In this document: positions 9,659 to 21,816 of the stretch, piece after piece
Numbering within the stretch: position 1 is the stretch's first letter
Layout of the letters: each line of letters begins with the position of its first letter
NCBI GenBank assembly: GCA_020747015.1
Contig: JAGTJM010000017.1
Span: forward strand, 310,001 to 374,000
Direction: 5' to 3'
Source: Pyrenochaeta sp. MPI-SDFR-AT-0127
Taxonomy: Eukaryota > Ascomycota > Dothideomycetes > Pleosporales > Cucurbitariaceae
DNA length: 64,000 nt
The notes under the pieces: generated by a model
Told to the model about the DNA's origin: nothing
Databases searched by the model: none
Seen by the model: only the letters and a program-made list of their open reading frames with translations
Made by a program: the position numbers and the translations under genes

Positions 9659-11730
9659 TCAATCGATCTTAGCATTTGCGAGCCTGTCGCTGGGATTGGT
9701 GAGAACGTTCGACATGCGGACATTTTGCCGCTTGTATTTGCTATGTTTCCGGAGGCGCTTCCTTGCAACCATGACAGGCACCGATGACTTGGTGACGAGA
9801 TAGTTACTGAATGAGCCGAGCAAAACACTGCCACAATTAGCATTATGCGCAAGACATTGTGTTCATAAGCTTACCCTTTCAGAGCGTTCCGGCCTCGCGA
9901 TCCAAGGATCACAAGCGTGGGCTCCAAGAAATCAATCTGTCAAAAATCTGTCAGCAGCGCGCCTAGTGCCAAATGGTGTTTCGAGAGCAACTCACCACTT
10001 CTGTGATCATGTGCTTAGGACTCTTGCAGTGGAACACTTCTACCACGGCGCGCACTTGCAGGCGGGTCTTCCTGAGTAGCTTGACGCAACGATCAGACAC
10101 CTCCACACATGCCTGGTACCGTTCTTTTTCCGCCTTGCCCATGGCGCTCACATTCGCTTCCGTAGCCATGATAGAGTTTGACAAGGCCGAAAATCCAGGT
10201 CTTGTCGCTGGCACGCCGCTATGGTTCGACAACGTCCTCTTCAGGTGGTCTGACTCTTGTCTTCCCGTTGTGCCCTGGCTAATTGGCGCCCCCGAAGCAT
10301 CAGTAGTTGCAACACCAGTATCCTCATCGACAGCATACACGGCAAGAAGTGTGTCGCCGTCTCTCAGAACCGTGCCAATGGTCCATTCCAGCGCATATGC
10401 GGCTTCATCGCTCAGATCCGTTGACACTAGATACACCCGCTGCCGCCGCAGCCCCTTCTGAGCGTCGTCTGCGAATTGACTATAGTCTCCCCGAATGACT
10501 TGTCGGACACATCGGTGGGCCTCAGGACTTGACTGAATAGGAGAAATGTTGAGCGAGAGCTGTTGGGCTGACCTGATTTCGGCCATGTTGTCCTCATGAT
10601 CAGAGTGGACCGGAGTCGAAAAGCCTGAGCCTCCTTGATCGAAGCTGGTGTGAGGGTGTACAATTCCCGATGAATTCCTTCTCGTCATTCTTTCACCATT
10701 CGGCCCAGTAACATTGATAGCTGGTTCAAGCAGCGAACGAACTTTGTACGAAGCTGACACATCCCGGCCTGGTATAGCATTAGCATCTCGACTGATGATC
10801 ATCCATGTCAAGGCACTTACGCTCTGCCTCTGCTGCAGCTAGTAAGCTTTGAGCCGTTATTATTTCTCGTCCCATGGTATCGACACCGCCAGATTCCTTC
10901 CTCGTTCGTTGTCTGCCTCTAGCACGTTCTTTTTTCTTAGTAGTTGGAGCCCAACCATCATCCCAGTCTGAACTGTCTGAAGCGTTGTCACTGCTCTCTA
11001 CCGCAGCGCTATCATCGCCGTCGTCATCAGTTGCGAGGCGGACGCCTCCACCGGGTGCAGTAGAAGTTCCTTTAGAAGGATCTGTGCCTTTGCGATTGGG
11101 AAGCGAGGATAGTCCTCCTTCAGAGCGTGCAAGTGCGGAGTCGGAAAGTTTGCGATATGCAGTGTCCATATCTATGCGCTTTCCCGAGTCTGTCACAAAG
11201 GTGTTGTTGAATGTGGGCGTGGGTGAAGTAGGGCTCAGCATGCGCGTTGCTGGAGACGCTGACCGACCAGGACCTGGAGAGCCAGACTTTGATCTGCCGA
11301 GCGGGCCATTCAGGGAATTATGGCGATCTTTACTGTTTGATGAACCCAGAAAGCCTGTGGAAGTACCGTAGACGGAAGACATGGCGCGAGGCTTTGCTGT
11401 GGGGTCTAGCTTTCCACCTTGAGACACCCGCTTTGGCATAGCATGCGCGTCTATAGATGGCAGCATTTCGAACTTATACGCCGACTCGGGATTCACTCTG
11501 CGGGGCGACGAGGGCATGGCGAATGGGATGCCAGTGCTCCCTCGACTTGAGCTGCGGCGCGCTGAATTGTCCACATCCAGCATACTGCGTATGGGCGAGG
11601 CTGGGGAGCCAGGGCTTTGCGTGCGGGCAGCAGGACTGTCAGGACGACGTCCTCCAGGCCTTTGCTTGCCCTCTAGAATAGCTACAACCTCCCTCATCTC
11701 CTCATCAATGGCAGCTTCAAGGGACGCCAT
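9659..11730 (-). CDS. Universal stress protein (Usp) domain protein with long disordered N-terminus
   Basis: Exons 11730-10821, 10768-9996, 9936-9875 and 9827-9659 join in phase to 637 residues. The first ~400 residues are Ser/Pro/Arg-rich and apparently disordered, with an acidic DDDGDDSAAVESSDNASD stretch and basic KKKERARGRQRTRK. The Usp fold starts near residue 408 with RRQRVYLVSTDLSDEAAYA and continues with DGDTLLAVYAVDEDTG. It ends across two introns with the G-2X-G-9X-G-S nucleotide-binding pattern (G573, G576, G586-S587; GSRGRNALKGVLLGS). In the Usp family that pattern marks ATP-binding members. The substrate or partner is unknown; a stress-signalling role is inferred. Splicing of the C-terminal exons is supported by recovery of this motif. 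A second AG eleven bases upstream of the third-exon acceptor could give minor alternative splicing. Confidence 0.9.
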
Positions 11731-12712
11731 GGTAGCAGTGTGCGCGCGGGGTTGGCGTAGAGAGTTGGTAAGATGTAGTAGGAGACGCGCCTAGTATTGG
11801 AAGGTGTTTGTATGTTCGCGAACAACGAGGCAGTGAAACGCGGTCGTGATCGCGGGGTAGCTTGAGCGTGGTGATTGGAGGCGTCAATTGGCGTATGTAG
11901 AGGGCATCATAGCCTGTGCTAGGTTGCTGTGGCGTGAAGGGTCTGTCAATGCCAACCACGCCTCCCTGGACGTTGGTCTGGACTTTTGTGGGGATGGGCG
12001 CGTGATATGTGACTGGGTACAGAGGCCAGCGGGCGGTGGGGTAGCAATTCGGAAAGTAGTTTCGGAAAAGTGCTTTGCTGAAAGCGATGGCGGGCCGGTC
12101 CGTTGGTATATGGCTAGCCGCTGTCGGAGAACAGATTGTTCCCTCGCAGGTTGATGGTGGCAGACGACATATGGAAGAGAAATAAAAGGCCGGAAAACGA
12201 TGGAAACAATTCGGAAACAGTCAGCGCGACAAGATGCGTCGTAGGTACTCCAGTCTAGGTCGGCACCAAAACCCCTCAACCTCTGTCGATGATAGACTTG
12301 GCTGGTCTTGGCAATGTCCCATCACCAAAGGCTTTGCCCGCGCCTCCTGCACCCGACTCGACTCTTCCGGGGCGAGAAACGGAGCAGATGACGCCACACA
12401 GTGTCACGAGTACCCAAGACAGCTGCCTCGTTCCTGCTGGGAGATATACAGAACCCTCACTGTAGCTCTGTGATAGTGCTTGGCCTTTCATGTGACGGTT
12501 CACGAGGTGGGGCTGCGAGTGGAGGCTGTGGCTGTGCTCGGCCCATTGCTCCATATGGAATCAATGACAAGGCGAGGCTCAGGGTCGACTCAGCATCGGT
12601 AAGCAGTACAGGATGTATAGATACCTCTTCTACTGGGTACTAACTGCAGGGCAGGATTGAAATAGTGTACATGCGACCCTAGTGGGCTTTCAGCGCCAAA
12701 ATTATCCCAGTT
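11731..12712. other. Intergenic region between Usp gene start and uS7m 3' end
   Basis: About 1 kb, presumably the Usp gene promoter and the uS7m 3' flank. The frames present, such as minus 11884-12279, show no domain or splice structure. I see no gene. Confidence 0.5.
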
Positions 12713-13820
12713 TTACCTCTTCCTAGGAAGGACAATGTTGGCTCGAGCACCGACGCCGAGCTTGTGAATTGCGTTCCGCCTCTCCCAGATGCTGCTTGTT
12801 CCTTGAACGACAGCAATCAGCTCTTGTGCAATTCTCTGCGCAAAGCTGCCCTTGCCGCTGCCCATGTTCCTCCGCTTGGAAGCTGCGCCCATGATCCATT
12901 GGACGGCAGCTCGCCGCCGTTGTCTTTGACCCAGAGGAACTGGAATCTGCAGAGCGACACCACCACCAGCACCTCCCTTTTGGCTGCGAATCCGCATAAG
13001 AGGAGCAACAGAGTCAATGGCAAGTGTGAGATAGAGGATGGGGTTAAGTGGAAGATGCGACGGAGGAGGCGCTCCAGGAAGGAGTGGTCGTTGCGGGGTG
13101 ATTGTAGGAATTGGTGATGTTCGGAGGTGTTGGAGTATCAGCGCCATGTTCTATGACAATTGTTAATCCCCATGAGTTCATCAAATACAGAATCAAAGAA
13201 GCGTACTCGTTGTGCAACACTCTTCTTGCCATGTCGCATGAGCAGATTAGTGACCTGCTCAACTACCGGGTCGTATCGATGCTTTAAATGACCGTCCTTC
13301 GGAAGAGGGAGAGTTGGCATTTCGAACTTCAGGCCTGGTGTCTCGACAAGTCCCAGATCCATTCCGCTTTGTCCAACAATTTGTGTCGTCATCGTTGAGT
13401 AAGATCGCGAGCCCGCTGGCCCTGAGTTTGATGCTTTCGACTTCAGCTTATCCTGCATGACCTTTGGTAGCTTTTCTTGCGCTGCTTTATCACCCTTGAC
13501 GACCTAAGATATCAGTTAGCATTATGAATAACATATGGGAGGATCTGTCTCACCTCCTCGACTGGTGTGCCCTGGCTCAGATCGGGACCCTGTTCACCCA
13601 TCGCTTGTGCTACAGCAGCCTTCTCTTCAGATACATGCTCAATTGGTTTTGCATCAGCGCGTTTCGAACGGTCGGCAGCCGGGGGCTCTTTCGCATTGGA
13701 GTAGAGGCGACATTGCGACGGCGCGAGGCGTACGGATGATCGAGCGGGCCACTGTACACTGGGCTTCGGCCTGAAGGCAATTGATCGTGTAAAAGTCGTG
13801 ATATTCAATCGTGGCGGCAT
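12713..13820 (-). CDS. RSM7: Mitochondrial small-subunit ribosomal protein uS7m
   Basis: Exons 13820-13554, 13503-13207 and 13150-12713 give 333 residues. The N-terminus (MPPRLNITTFTRSIAFRPKP...) is Arg/Ser-rich and acid-free, as in a mitochondrial targeting sequence, followed by a charged spacer. The S7 fold begins at PVVEQVTNLLMRHGKKSVAQR and crosses the second intron to NMALILQHLRT. The C-terminal block AIDSVAPLMRIRSQKGGAGG and the basic stretch RRRAAVQWIMGAASKR are the rRNA-binding parts of S7 proteins. uS7 binds the 3' major domain of small-subunit rRNA near the E site. The fungal mitochondrial version is longer than bacterial S7 (about 155 residues) because of the N-terminal extension. 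It is divergent from the Argonaute gene. Confidence 0.93.
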
Positions 13821-15183
13821 GTTGCTGTGTTGTATCGTGGTTGATCATAGATTCGAATAAAATGACGATTGGATTATATCTGAGCCGAGATCGCGCTACG
13901 CAGTCACGTGATCACATACCCTTACTAAGGCTATTACCCTTCAAAGGCGACATCACTCGGCCTTAAATCACAATCTGGTGGCAGAGATTATATCCAGCAA
14001 GCCATACTATAATTCATGCATCCGAAGGATATCTCAGTTTAGCACCTTCGTGTAAACCAGTGGTCTCGTTCAAACAAGGATGTGGCTTGATAGGATTGAG
14101 TTTGGCAGCGGGACGGATGTAACGGACCACTGTGCTCCCCGGAGTCAACCAAACGGTCAGAAACAATTCTCGTTACCCCTCCCCTATCGTCATTTTCTGC
14201 AAGCCATGGAATGCAGACAGGCGGCATCTGTCGATTGGTGGTTGTGGGGTGATCGTACCGCACTATTGGGAAGGCTAGAGAAACAGAGTGCAGACTCCTG
14301 ATCCAATGCTAGAACAGGTGTGTTACACATGAGGTAAGAAACCGGTGTGCATGCAAAATGGTTGCGAGATAAGGTGATTTGTTGTAACAAACTGAAAGCG
14401 ACATGTTGCTCTTCTGATCGGCGATGCATGGGGCTTGAAATGGACAACGAACAAAGTGCAATGATAGGACTGACGCAGCGCTATAGTAATGTGCATGTAT
14501 ATGGCTCCTGACACCTGTGCATATTCAACATCACTTTTCTCATAGAGTCAAAGACAACTTCTGTCACATCGATAAGAGTGTTTGTTACCCCACGCTTTAC
14601 CGCCACAACCGAAGCCTGTCGAAAACGTGACCCCGCGTCACCTCGCGTTGCCCAGCTTAGCGCCCCTCCAGCAGGGAAGGGCTCTCCAATAAAGCTGCGA
14701 AACTGTCTTCCCCACCTTATTCTTACTTAGACAATTACTAGAGATCTTCAAGATAGACTGGGCATATTAAAGATATAGCATTAGATCTAGCTTGGTGCCT
14801 TACAGACATAAGCGCCGATACCTTGGTCGCCACCTTTGATCGCTGGGTGCGTGTTCTCAATCGTCTTATCCCCTCAACCAGCTCTGCTTGTTTGCATCGT
14901 CAAACTTACAAGGCCCCACGTCGATACATGCCAGCGTTTGTCTGCGTGTAATGTACGTCAGGCAAGTGAGATGATTTCTTTGTCTCCAGCTCTTTACCTG
15001 TCTTGGCCATCAAGCTACAATGGTATCTAGACATGTTACGTCTGTTGCCTCTTCATATCTACCTCTTATGATTATTCATGTACTGTGACTTATACTAGAA
15101 CTGATCGATCACTCAGTGTGTTGATATCAATATCCAGACCGAGAAACCAATATCTATTCAGCATCTTCACATTTCAAGCATAG
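13821..15183. other. Divergent promoter region between uS7m and Argonaute
   Basis: About 1.36 kb shared upstream region. It includes cacgtga at about 13906, a possible bHLH-type site; one short match is weak evidence. The stretch just before the Argonaute ATG is AT-rich and may be a long 5' UTR. No gene is evident. Confidence 0.5.
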
Positions 15184-18100
15184 ATGGCAGACCGTGGACG
15201 AGGCCGTGGTGGTGGCGGCCGTGGAGAGTTCCGTGGCCGAGGCGGAGGTGACCGTGGTAACTTTGGTGGTGGACGAGGTGGAGGTGACCGTGGTAATTTC
15301 GGCGGACGAGGAAGAGGTGGAGGTGAAGGCTACCGTGGTGGAGGGGATCGGGGGCGAGGCGGCTTTCGTGGTGATAGGGGCGGAGGAAGTGGGTTCCGCG
15401 GCGGTCGAGGCGGATTTGAGGCACCTAAGGTATTTGGGTAAGCAGCATGGATGCATATTCTAGACAGATGGCTGATGTGATCCACAGAAATGGTACGTTC
15501 CCTCAACCTGATGCCGAAGTGACCAAGCTTGAAAATGCTATGGTCAAGGGCGATCTATCCGCAGCTCTGGCGGCGGCATCCCTAGATATCAAACTTCCTG
15601 CACGCCCTGGATACGGCACAGCCGGCAAAGCAATTGTCCTTTACACAAACTACTTCGAGCTCAAGGGTATTACTCCTGATGCAACTCTGTACCGATACTC
15701 TGTCGCTTTTCAACCAGACAACAACATTCCGAAAGGTAGGAAACGCCGGCTAGTTGAGATCTTGCTGAAAACTGCGCCGTTTGCTGGGCTTCCTATTGCG
15801 AGTGATTGGTCGCAGATACTCGTTACTCCCAAAGAGATCCCGATTACAGGGAAGCGTGCAGAATACAAGATCGAATGGTTCCCAGCTGATGGTGACCAAC
15901 TCCCTACTCAAGACCCGAATGAATCTGATAGGGTGAAGGAAGCCCGAAAAAAGAACTCTCACCGAGCTTTAGTTGAAGCTATAGGTACTGTTTCCATGAG
16001 GGACCTCCTGAAGGACTTGGCCCAACCAACGTCGAATTATCCGCTCAAACTCGAAACAATCCAAGCCCTGAACGTGCTCATGGCTCATGGTCCAGGTAGC
16101 GACCCTAAGATCGCAACAGCAGGGGGGAACAAGTTTTATCCATTCGGCAACCACCCTCAGGTACAAATTGCAGACCTAGGCTATGGCCTACAAGCTCTTC
16201 GAGGATACTTTTCCAGCGTACGTACGAGCGTCAACAGAATTCTGGTCAATGTGAACGTTGCAACTGGTGCGTTTTACAAGTCTGGTCCACTACTCGTAGC
16301 CATGAAGGAGGTTACTGGTGGAGGCCCACCAACAAACGATATGCAGCAGCGCAAGCTGGCTGCGTTCTTTCGCAAACTGAGAATAGAGACCAACTACATT
16401 CCCGAAAGGGATACGAAGGGCAAAGTCAAGATGGGTAAGAATGGGCCTGTCACCAAGCGAAAAGTGCATGTCATCACCGATCTTTCTCCATTTGGCAAAA
16501 ACAGCAAGAACACTTCGTTCAAGGAGACCGACAAAAACGGGAAAGTAACTGAAGTGTCTGTCGAGCAGTACTTCCGGTCCAAGTACAACATCACTCTGTC
16601 TGCGGCGCAAGCGCCTCTCGTCAACTATGGAACGACAAACGCCCCCATGTGGATACCAGCTGAGCTCTGCGATATCTTACCAGGTCAATTGGCAAAACGC
16701 CTGTTGTTAGGTCCTCAAACCAGTGAAATGATTCGCTTTGCTGCTCGCAGACCCAATCAGAATGCAGAGTCAATCGTGGGGGACGGAAAGAAAGTCACAG
16801 GAATTGAGCCCGTGGCTAACGGCCTAAACACTAGCCTAAGCCCGTTCGGTATCAAAGTTAATCCAAACTTGCTCACTGTTCCCGGGCGAATCCTGGCGCC
16901 GCCGGTACTGCAGTACAGGGCCCAAACAACTTGCACGCCCAACAACGGAGCTTGGAATCTCGACACACGACAACTCGGCGACAGGCCTTTCCGCGTGGCG
17001 AGGAAATTGGGTCCTTGGAACACGCTTGTGATTAACTCAGGAAACTACGACGCTGTGCCCGGCGGTGTAGCTGGAATCAAGCATCACTTGGAGCTTTTTA
17101 GGAAGACTATGGTCACATACGGCCTAGAACCTGGCGCGGTCCAAGATCCGGTTGTGATTAGCATCGGTTTTGGTGACCTTCAGAACAAGAACCTGACCAA
17201 GGTCCAGAGCGAGATTACTTCGGCCCTACGATCGAAGTTCAAAGCTAAGCCGAACTTTTTATTCGTCATTCTGCCCAACGACAATGCAGTCTTGTATGAC
17301 TCTATCAAGTTTGTCTGTGACTGCAAGCTTGGTGTTCCTAATATCTGCAGCATCGGCAGCAAGTTCTCGAAAGAGAAGGGACAGATGCAGTATTTCGCCA
17401 ATGTGGTGATGAAATTTAACCAGAAGCTGGGTGGTGTCAATCACACAGTCGACATTCAGAAGATGGCACCACTAGATGCAAAGACTATAGTTTTCGGCAT
17501 CGACGTCACGCATCCTTCACCGGGCAGCGCAGAAACTGCTCCTAGCATTGCTGGTGTTGTTGCATCAGTCGATAGTGTATTCTCACAGTACCCAGCGAGC
17601 ATGCGGACACAGAAAGGCCGCGAAGAGATGGTTACAGAGCTCGAGGAGATGATAATAGAGCGATTCAAGCTATGGCAGAAGCGCAACCAAGGAGGATTGC
17701 CTAATAAGGTCATTGTCTACCGTGATGGAGTATCTGAAGGGCAGTATCGTATTGTTCTTGAAAAAGAATACCCTGCGTTCAAGAAGGCTTTCGAAAAGCT
17801 CTATGGAGCCGAAAGCAAGCACCCAAAAATCTCCATCGTCATGGTTGGCAAGCGACACCACACACGGTTCTACCCCACCAAAGAGGAAGACACGGACGGG
17901 AGGACGGGTAACCCAAAGCCCGGGACTGTCGTCGATCGTGGTGTCACTGGTGAAAAACTCTTCGATTTCTTCTTACTTGCTCATCAAGGTCTACAAGGAA
18001 CATCGAAGCCCGCTCATTACGTAGTGTTGAAGGACGACAACAAATTTGGAGCCGACCAGCTTCAGAGTCTGACGCACAACCTTTGCTATACGTTCGCGCG

Positions 18101-18275
18101 AGCCACTCGATCTGTCAGCATATGCCCCCCTGCATACTATGCGGATCTCCTTTGCGAGCGTGGCCGCTCCTATCTTCACGGAGTACTCAAGGGCGATGGT
18201 GCTGTCGCTTTCTCAAATGCCGAGTGGCGGCGAGACGTCAATCCAGCGCTCATGGAGTCGATGTACTACCTCTGA
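15184..18275 (+). CDS. AGO: Argonaute protein (RNA silencing slicer) with RGG-rich N-terminus
   Basis: Exons 15184-15437 and 15488-18275 encode 1013 residues. The first exon is almost wholly Gly/Arg repeats (GGGDRGNFGG units, RGG boxes). The second exon carries the Argonaute fold: N domain, linker with LRGYFSSVRTSVNRILVNVN, PAZ, MID, and PIWI from about residue 690. The slicer residues appear intact: D757 in FGIDVTHPSPGS, the glutamate-finger candidate E797/E798, D831 in VYRDGVSEGQ, and D971 in PAYYADLLCERGR. The fourth position is Asp, as in budding-yeast-type Argonaute, where animal proteins have His. The protein should bind small guide RNAs and cut matching RNA in quelling or small-RNA silencing. 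Whether it is the QDE-2 or the meiotic SMS-2 type cannot be decided here. It is 49-nt-intron split at the RGG/N-domain border. Confidence 0.96.
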
Positions 18276-19414
18276 TCGCACTGGAAAATGTGGTTCGAAA
18301 TTCGTATGGCTTTGACCCGAGGTAATTGAGTTCAGCCAATTTTCACAAAGCTTACTGACCATCACTTTAGGCTTGACGAACCCTTTGGTCTATCTGTGGA
18401 TCACACTGGACGGCTCAGTGGCTTCTGAAAACTCATCACCCCGATTGAAAGTCTTTTTGAGAGGCCTTGATAAAGAGCTGGACTTTTGTTTGTTTCCAAT
18501 TCCTTGGATCATGCGCTTGACCAGCTGGTGAACAGCTTCCACTAGTAACATATCATTTCACATTTTGATTCATGAAATACTTGCTATAGCCTAGGCCGAT
18601 AACATGCCCCTTGGTCACCGGACACGTTTCCTACATTCTTCTCCTTGATAACATGGACTGCTTACATAGGGTGGAGTTGGACATGGACGTTTTCGCGCGC
18701 GACCTTTTGGCCGCGCCTACCTTCTCTCGATCCCTTGGAGGAACTCCCGAACACAATAGGAGAGTGAGCTCCGTCGTTTGATTTGGTTGCTTAGCTAGAG
18801 CATCCAACTGAAGCCACCCCTTAAACACCTGCGTCCAGGGTGTGTCGTGACGTGTGTCTAACCAATCGGAACGGAGCAGGGCCGAGAAGCCTCCGGCCAG
18901 CGATATTCCGATGACCTAGTGACTGCTGGATATGATGAAAAGAGAAATCGATCTCTGCCTTGCTGCTAGTGTGTACAAGTGCCCATCATTACCATTAATT
19001 CGACATGCAAGGGTACCTGGGAACGCGTCCTGCAGTCAGTGGTCGCGCTCACCCGTTCCCCGCACTAGCCTGGAGTGATGACAGCCTATCATTCACACCT
19101 CCCCAGCCATCTCGTTTCACCCCACCGTGGCCCTGGCAAACACGCTGGCCGGGTGTCGCTCGCGATGGGCTAGCTTATCGCCGATGAGGTCGAACAGGCC
19201 TCCTTCTACCATGAGCGCACCGTCTACGACATAGTCTTTCTCTCCGATCAGGCACCGACTGCTGAGACAGCCTTGAATACCCACGCGTCACAAGGTACCT
19301 CCCATGTGCACGACAGCCTTCCCTGTCTCCGTGGTACCACCGTAAATCAGACCTCGAACCAACCTCCCCGTCGCATCCGCCCCTCAACCCACCACGAACA
19401 AGTGCGCCAGAGAG
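18276..19414. other. Intergenic region after Argonaute
   Basis: About 1.1 kb. A GTAATT...TTTAG pair at 18322-18370 could be an intron in the Argonaute 3' UTR. The rest probably holds the promoter and 5' UTR of the following membrane-protein gene. No gene is supported. Confidence 0.45.
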
Positions 19415-21240
19415 ATGATGGATACAATGGATCGCGGCAGCATATACGACCACGACATACCCTCGCTCAGCGCATCCCTCGAGGCCTTCGATCCAGAGCG
19501 CAGCATGCACTCAGCCTACAGCGGACGGTCAAACATGCATTCGTCGCGATGGAGCATACCCCAAGAGGAGCCAGAGTCGGAGGCAGAATCAGACGGACCT
19601 TGGGCGCCACCAGCATGGCAGAAATCGCATTCAAGCAACCACTGGTATCGCAAGTCGCTGCTCAATGAAGGTGCAGCGCGTTCGGGCCTTTCACGGTCCC
19701 CCTCATACTATCGATCCGACCGGGAGGTCACTCCATCGCGCATACCACTACCAGAATCGCCGATGAAGCAAACGCCACGAACCAGCCCGGAGCCTGTGAC
19801 GGAGGAGGAGCAGAGGTATCTGTCGGACAATATTGCATCGAGGATGCAGAGTCCAGAGGTAGAGCCACAGGGGGGAGCAGATGCACAGGAGGGGGATGAA
19901 ATGGCTCTCTCGCACCACGAGGAAGCTGGCCAGATGGATGGGTGTAGGTAGACTTCGGCCCATGTGCGCACTGTAGGTACTAACAGATGTAGTCGTCCGT
20001 TTTGCGATTCGAGGAGAGACATTGTTCCGGACTGCTCCTATTGAAGAGACAATCTCCACGTTTGCTAGCGGTGTCAACATCTTCACAAGGTCAAGAGCGA
20101 ATGTTGTATGCACCGTAGCTATGATCGTCTTTTCTTGGCTTTTGTTACATCCATGGACCGCCAGCCTAATACCGGATGTTGCAAACGTTGCTGGCATGGC
20201 GAAGCAATTTGAGCCGCTCATGTATGCTTCGGAGAATGTGATACCACGGTCACGCGAGCTTGCAGAAGCTAGTATTGCAGTACAGGACCTTGGAGAGAGC
20301 GTGCGCGCAACTAACATGTCGGCATCATCTGTGATCATTGATCAACTTGACGACTTGGGCGACAGTCTCAAGGTACTGTCAGAGAAGATCACAAGCTTCT
20401 TCACAAACGTAGATGGAGATATGGATTCGTAGGTACAAACATGGTACCTCATGCGCAATCACTAATCGTTTTAGTATTCTCATTACCATGGAATGGGCAA
20501 AGCGAGAGTTGCAAAGTATCCAGGGCCCTAACAAGATCGGCGTACTTGACACAGTGATTGGCAACATTCATGGTGGACTCAGCAAAGTCGGGCTTCTCGA
20601 GCGCAACGGCTCACCTACAACTATTGGCCGTTTAGTCAACGATGTCCTCGGTCATACGACACAGCAGCGGTCAAAAGCCACTTTACAGCGCACTTTCGAT
20701 TACCTTTTATCCACTCTTGAAGAGAATATCGCCAACGAGCTTGTGCGAGCCGACGTGCTCTTCCAGCTCTTTGAGAGCGTAGATCGCCAGTTCCACAACT
20801 TGCACCGCTCAGTTGCAAAGGAAGAAGATAGTCTCGCTACCAAAAAGGACGAGTTCCTTGCTTCTATGTGGCGCATGTCTATCAATAACAAGATGAAGAT
20901 CAAGAAATACGAGAAGAATCTCAAGCTTCTCAAGGATGTCCGCGCATCCACGCTCACCAACAAGTCCGAACTCAAATCGCACATTCAAATTATCCATTCT
21001 GTCAAGGATCAGCTCGACAAGGCGCGCAAGAATCTGATCAGTCCACTAATTAGGAGGGCACAGAGCAACAGCTTTGGGCTGGAGCAGCAGCTGACTGACC
21101 TCACCGGGACGTATGGATTCTTGAAGGGCTTGAGAGACGGGCAGAAGAAGAAAGTCCTTCAGCAATTATGGGGTGAACCGAAGAAGAGGGTTGCAATAAC
21201 CGCTGGTGGAAGTGAGGAGGAGATTGAAGACGGCGAGTAG
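19415..21240 (+). CDS. Coiled-coil membrane protein, function unknown
   Basis: Exons 19415-19943, 19993-20428 and 20475-21240 join to 576 residues. Both introns have GTAGGT donors, and the first has a TACTAAC branch point. The donor at 20429 avoids an in-frame stop and joins DS to ILITMEWAKREL. Residues 1-175 are Ser/Pro/Glu-rich and probably disordered. A single strong hydrophobic segment (about 213-232, NVVCTVAMIVFSWLLLHPW) is preceded by basic residues. The remaining ~340 residues are charged and helical, with probable coiled coil in the Lys/Glu-rich MSINNKMKIKKYEKNLKLLK area, and end in an acidic tail. The layout suggests a membrane-anchored tether or a nuclear-envelope or ER protein, but I do not recognise the family. 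An ATG seven codons or fewer downstream could also serve as start. Confidence 0.85.
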
Positions 21241-21816
21241 CGAGGCTCTCAAATCGCTCTCTTCTTCCGTTTCGGGCGCTGGACGTTTGTACGGCTGTTT
21301 TGCTTTCTGGCATTGCGATCTGGATAGACAAACGAGGCGTGTCGTTTTTAATTGTTTATTGGAGTTCGGGCGGTGTTGAGGTAGTTTGGCGTTCTTTTGT
21401 CGCTCATTGTGAGCGGCTTTCCTATGTCTTGGAATATGGACCTGGCGTATGTAAGGTGGGTGTAGACCTGCCGGCATACAATGCCAGGCTTTGCATTAGT
21501 TGTTTAACCAATATTAGCATAATTGCCATAGGCAAATGTATGTTTACTACAACAATCCAATATGAAAACAAGTGGAATTCAATCGTGGCACATAAACTTT
21601 CGGTAGTCAGTAAATGTGTATGCTCACTTGATGGTTGAAGTGAGATGACATCAGCTGGGCATATGCACGTGACGTGGCTAAGTGCCAAGCTGCTATCTGG
21701 AACGCAGCATCATTGCAAGAAGGCAGCTGCGCATCAACCCCCATCACGAATCGACTCCCCCTCGCACCTCGAGACAAGCACTCCGCACGCAAAGTCTTGT
21801 CTCTAGAGCAGCCATC
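21241..21816. other. Intergenic region before V-ATPase subunit a
   Basis: About 575 bases between tandem genes, holding the 3' flank of the membrane-protein gene and the promoter of the V-ATPase gene. No gene is seen. Confidence 0.5.

Noticed and set aside
18276..18430. Possible extra C-terminal exon of the Argonaute across an intron-like pair at 18322-18370
   Set aside because: The Argonaute frame stops at 18275 after MESMYYL, the normal family ending. The downstream frame is not reachable without skipping that stop, so a 3' UTR intron is more likely.
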